Positions 6,412 to 6,583 of a stretch of DNA of 6,583 bases are shown piece by piece (positions within the stretch are counted from its first letter, which is position 1; every line of letters begins with the position of its first letter). The stretch covers positions 1 to 6,583 of the forward strand of contig JAYQPQ010000077.1 of NCBI GenBank assembly GCA_038145405.1. Reading direction: 5' to 3'. A program made the translations under genes and the position numbers. The stretch comes from JAYQPQ01 sp038145405. Its GTDB lineage: Bacteria > Pseudomonadota > Gammaproteobacteria > Pseudomonadales > GM7GCV1. Below the pieces are notes generated by a model. The model was not told the DNA's origin. It saw only the letters and a program-made list of their open reading frames with translations, and did not search any database.

Positions 6412-6426
6412 TCCTGTCGAACAGGA
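6412..6426. promoter_or_regulatory. Inverted repeat just upstream of the hydrolase promoter
   Basis: TCCTGT-CGA-ACAGGA has 6-bp arms and lies a few bases upstream of the -35 hexamer, centred near -48 from the predicted start. That is a position suited to an activator. The arms are short, so chance is not excluded. Confidence 0.35.
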
Positions 6427-6556
6427 ATCGGGGTGTCGTTTTTGTGCAAAATTTTTTCCAAGTCCAGCGAATATCCCGCACAAGGCTAGCTGCTTTATTT
6501 GGCGGTGAGGGGTGAATACAGTTTCTTTAGCAAGCAACGCTTGCGCCCGCATGAAC

Positions 6557-6579
6557 GCCCGGAATCCGGGATTCCGGGC
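6557..6579. repeat. Strong GC-rich inverted repeat (hairpin) at the right edge
   Basis: Arms GCCCGGAATC and GATTCCGGGC, 10 bp and perfect, flank a 3-nt CGG loop. No T-tract follows on the minus strand; on the plus strand the window ends too soon to judge. It could be the terminator stem of a neighbouring gene or a REP-like palindromic unit of the genome. Confidence 0.55.
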
Positions 6580-6583
6580 CGGT

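Larger units (their letters stand above)
6257..6583. other. Non-coding region upstream of the hydrolase pair
   Basis: These 327 bp hold no convincing gene. A 73-codon GTG-started frame on the minus strand (6260-6481) lacks recognisable motifs and runs through the promoter. What can be seen is a promoter, a short inverted repeat, and a strong hairpin at the right edge, all listed separately. The stretch 6257-6400 is more AT-rich than the genes, as expected of a promoter and leader. Confidence 0.6.

Noticed and set aside
6260..6481. Minus-strand 73-codon frame with a GTG start before the hydrolase pair
   Set aside because: It spans the candidate promoter and ends in the hydrolase ribosome site. 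It has no recognisable motif, and its composition is that of non-coding DNA.
1..6583. CRISPR array, tRNA, rRNA or insertion sequence
   Set aside because: No spaced direct repeats, cloverleaf-like sequence, transposase or terminal repeats were seen on either strand.

Overview
The window is moderately GC-rich bacterial DNA. Every supportable gene lies on the minus strand, so transcription runs from right to left. The gene families are an ACS-type MFS permease, an SCP2-type thiolase with a DUF35 partner, a proteobacterial-style GST, a CaiB/BaiF CoA-transferase and two signal-peptide-bearing alpha/beta hydrolases. Together they suggest a member of the Pseudomonadota, perhaps a gammaproteobacterium with broad catabolic capacity. 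This is inference; no taxonomic marker is present.

Layout from the right, in transcription order. Positions 6257-6583 are non-coding and hold a strong 10-bp-arm hairpin at the extreme right, a 6-bp-arm inverted repeat, and a good sigma-70-like promoter (TTGTCA - 17 bp - TAGGAT). This promoter probably drives two tandem paralogues at 5336-6256 and 4377-5318. Both encode exported alpha/beta-hydrolase-fold proteins, and in both the nucleophile-elbow Ser is replaced by Ala while the Asp and His positions are kept. A 201-bp gap (4176-4376) follows. It contains an 18-bp palindrome that overlaps a candidate -35 box, an A-rich tract upstream of it, and a leader hairpin. This is a plausible regulated promoter for a second transcription unit of five genes: MFS permease (2850-4175), DUF35 Zn-ribbon/OB-fold protein (2357-2788), SCP2-type thiolase-like enzyme (1199-2347), GST (568-1185) and CaiB/BaiF CoA-transferase (1-578, cut by the left edge). 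Spacings within the unit are 61, 9 and 13 bp, then an 11-bp overlap, as in a single operon.

A working model, inferred only: the exported hydrolase-fold proteins act on or bind a compound outside the cytoplasm, and the permease imports an organic anion. The CoA-transferase makes the acyl-CoA thioester, and the thiolase-like/DUF35 pair cleaves a carbon-carbon bond in it (thiolytic or retro-aldol). The GST contributes a glutathione-dependent step such as isomerisation, ether cleavage or detoxification. The substrate cannot be read from the sequence. The most unusual points are the paired loss of the hydrolase nucleophile and the substituted His positions in the thiolase-like enzyme.
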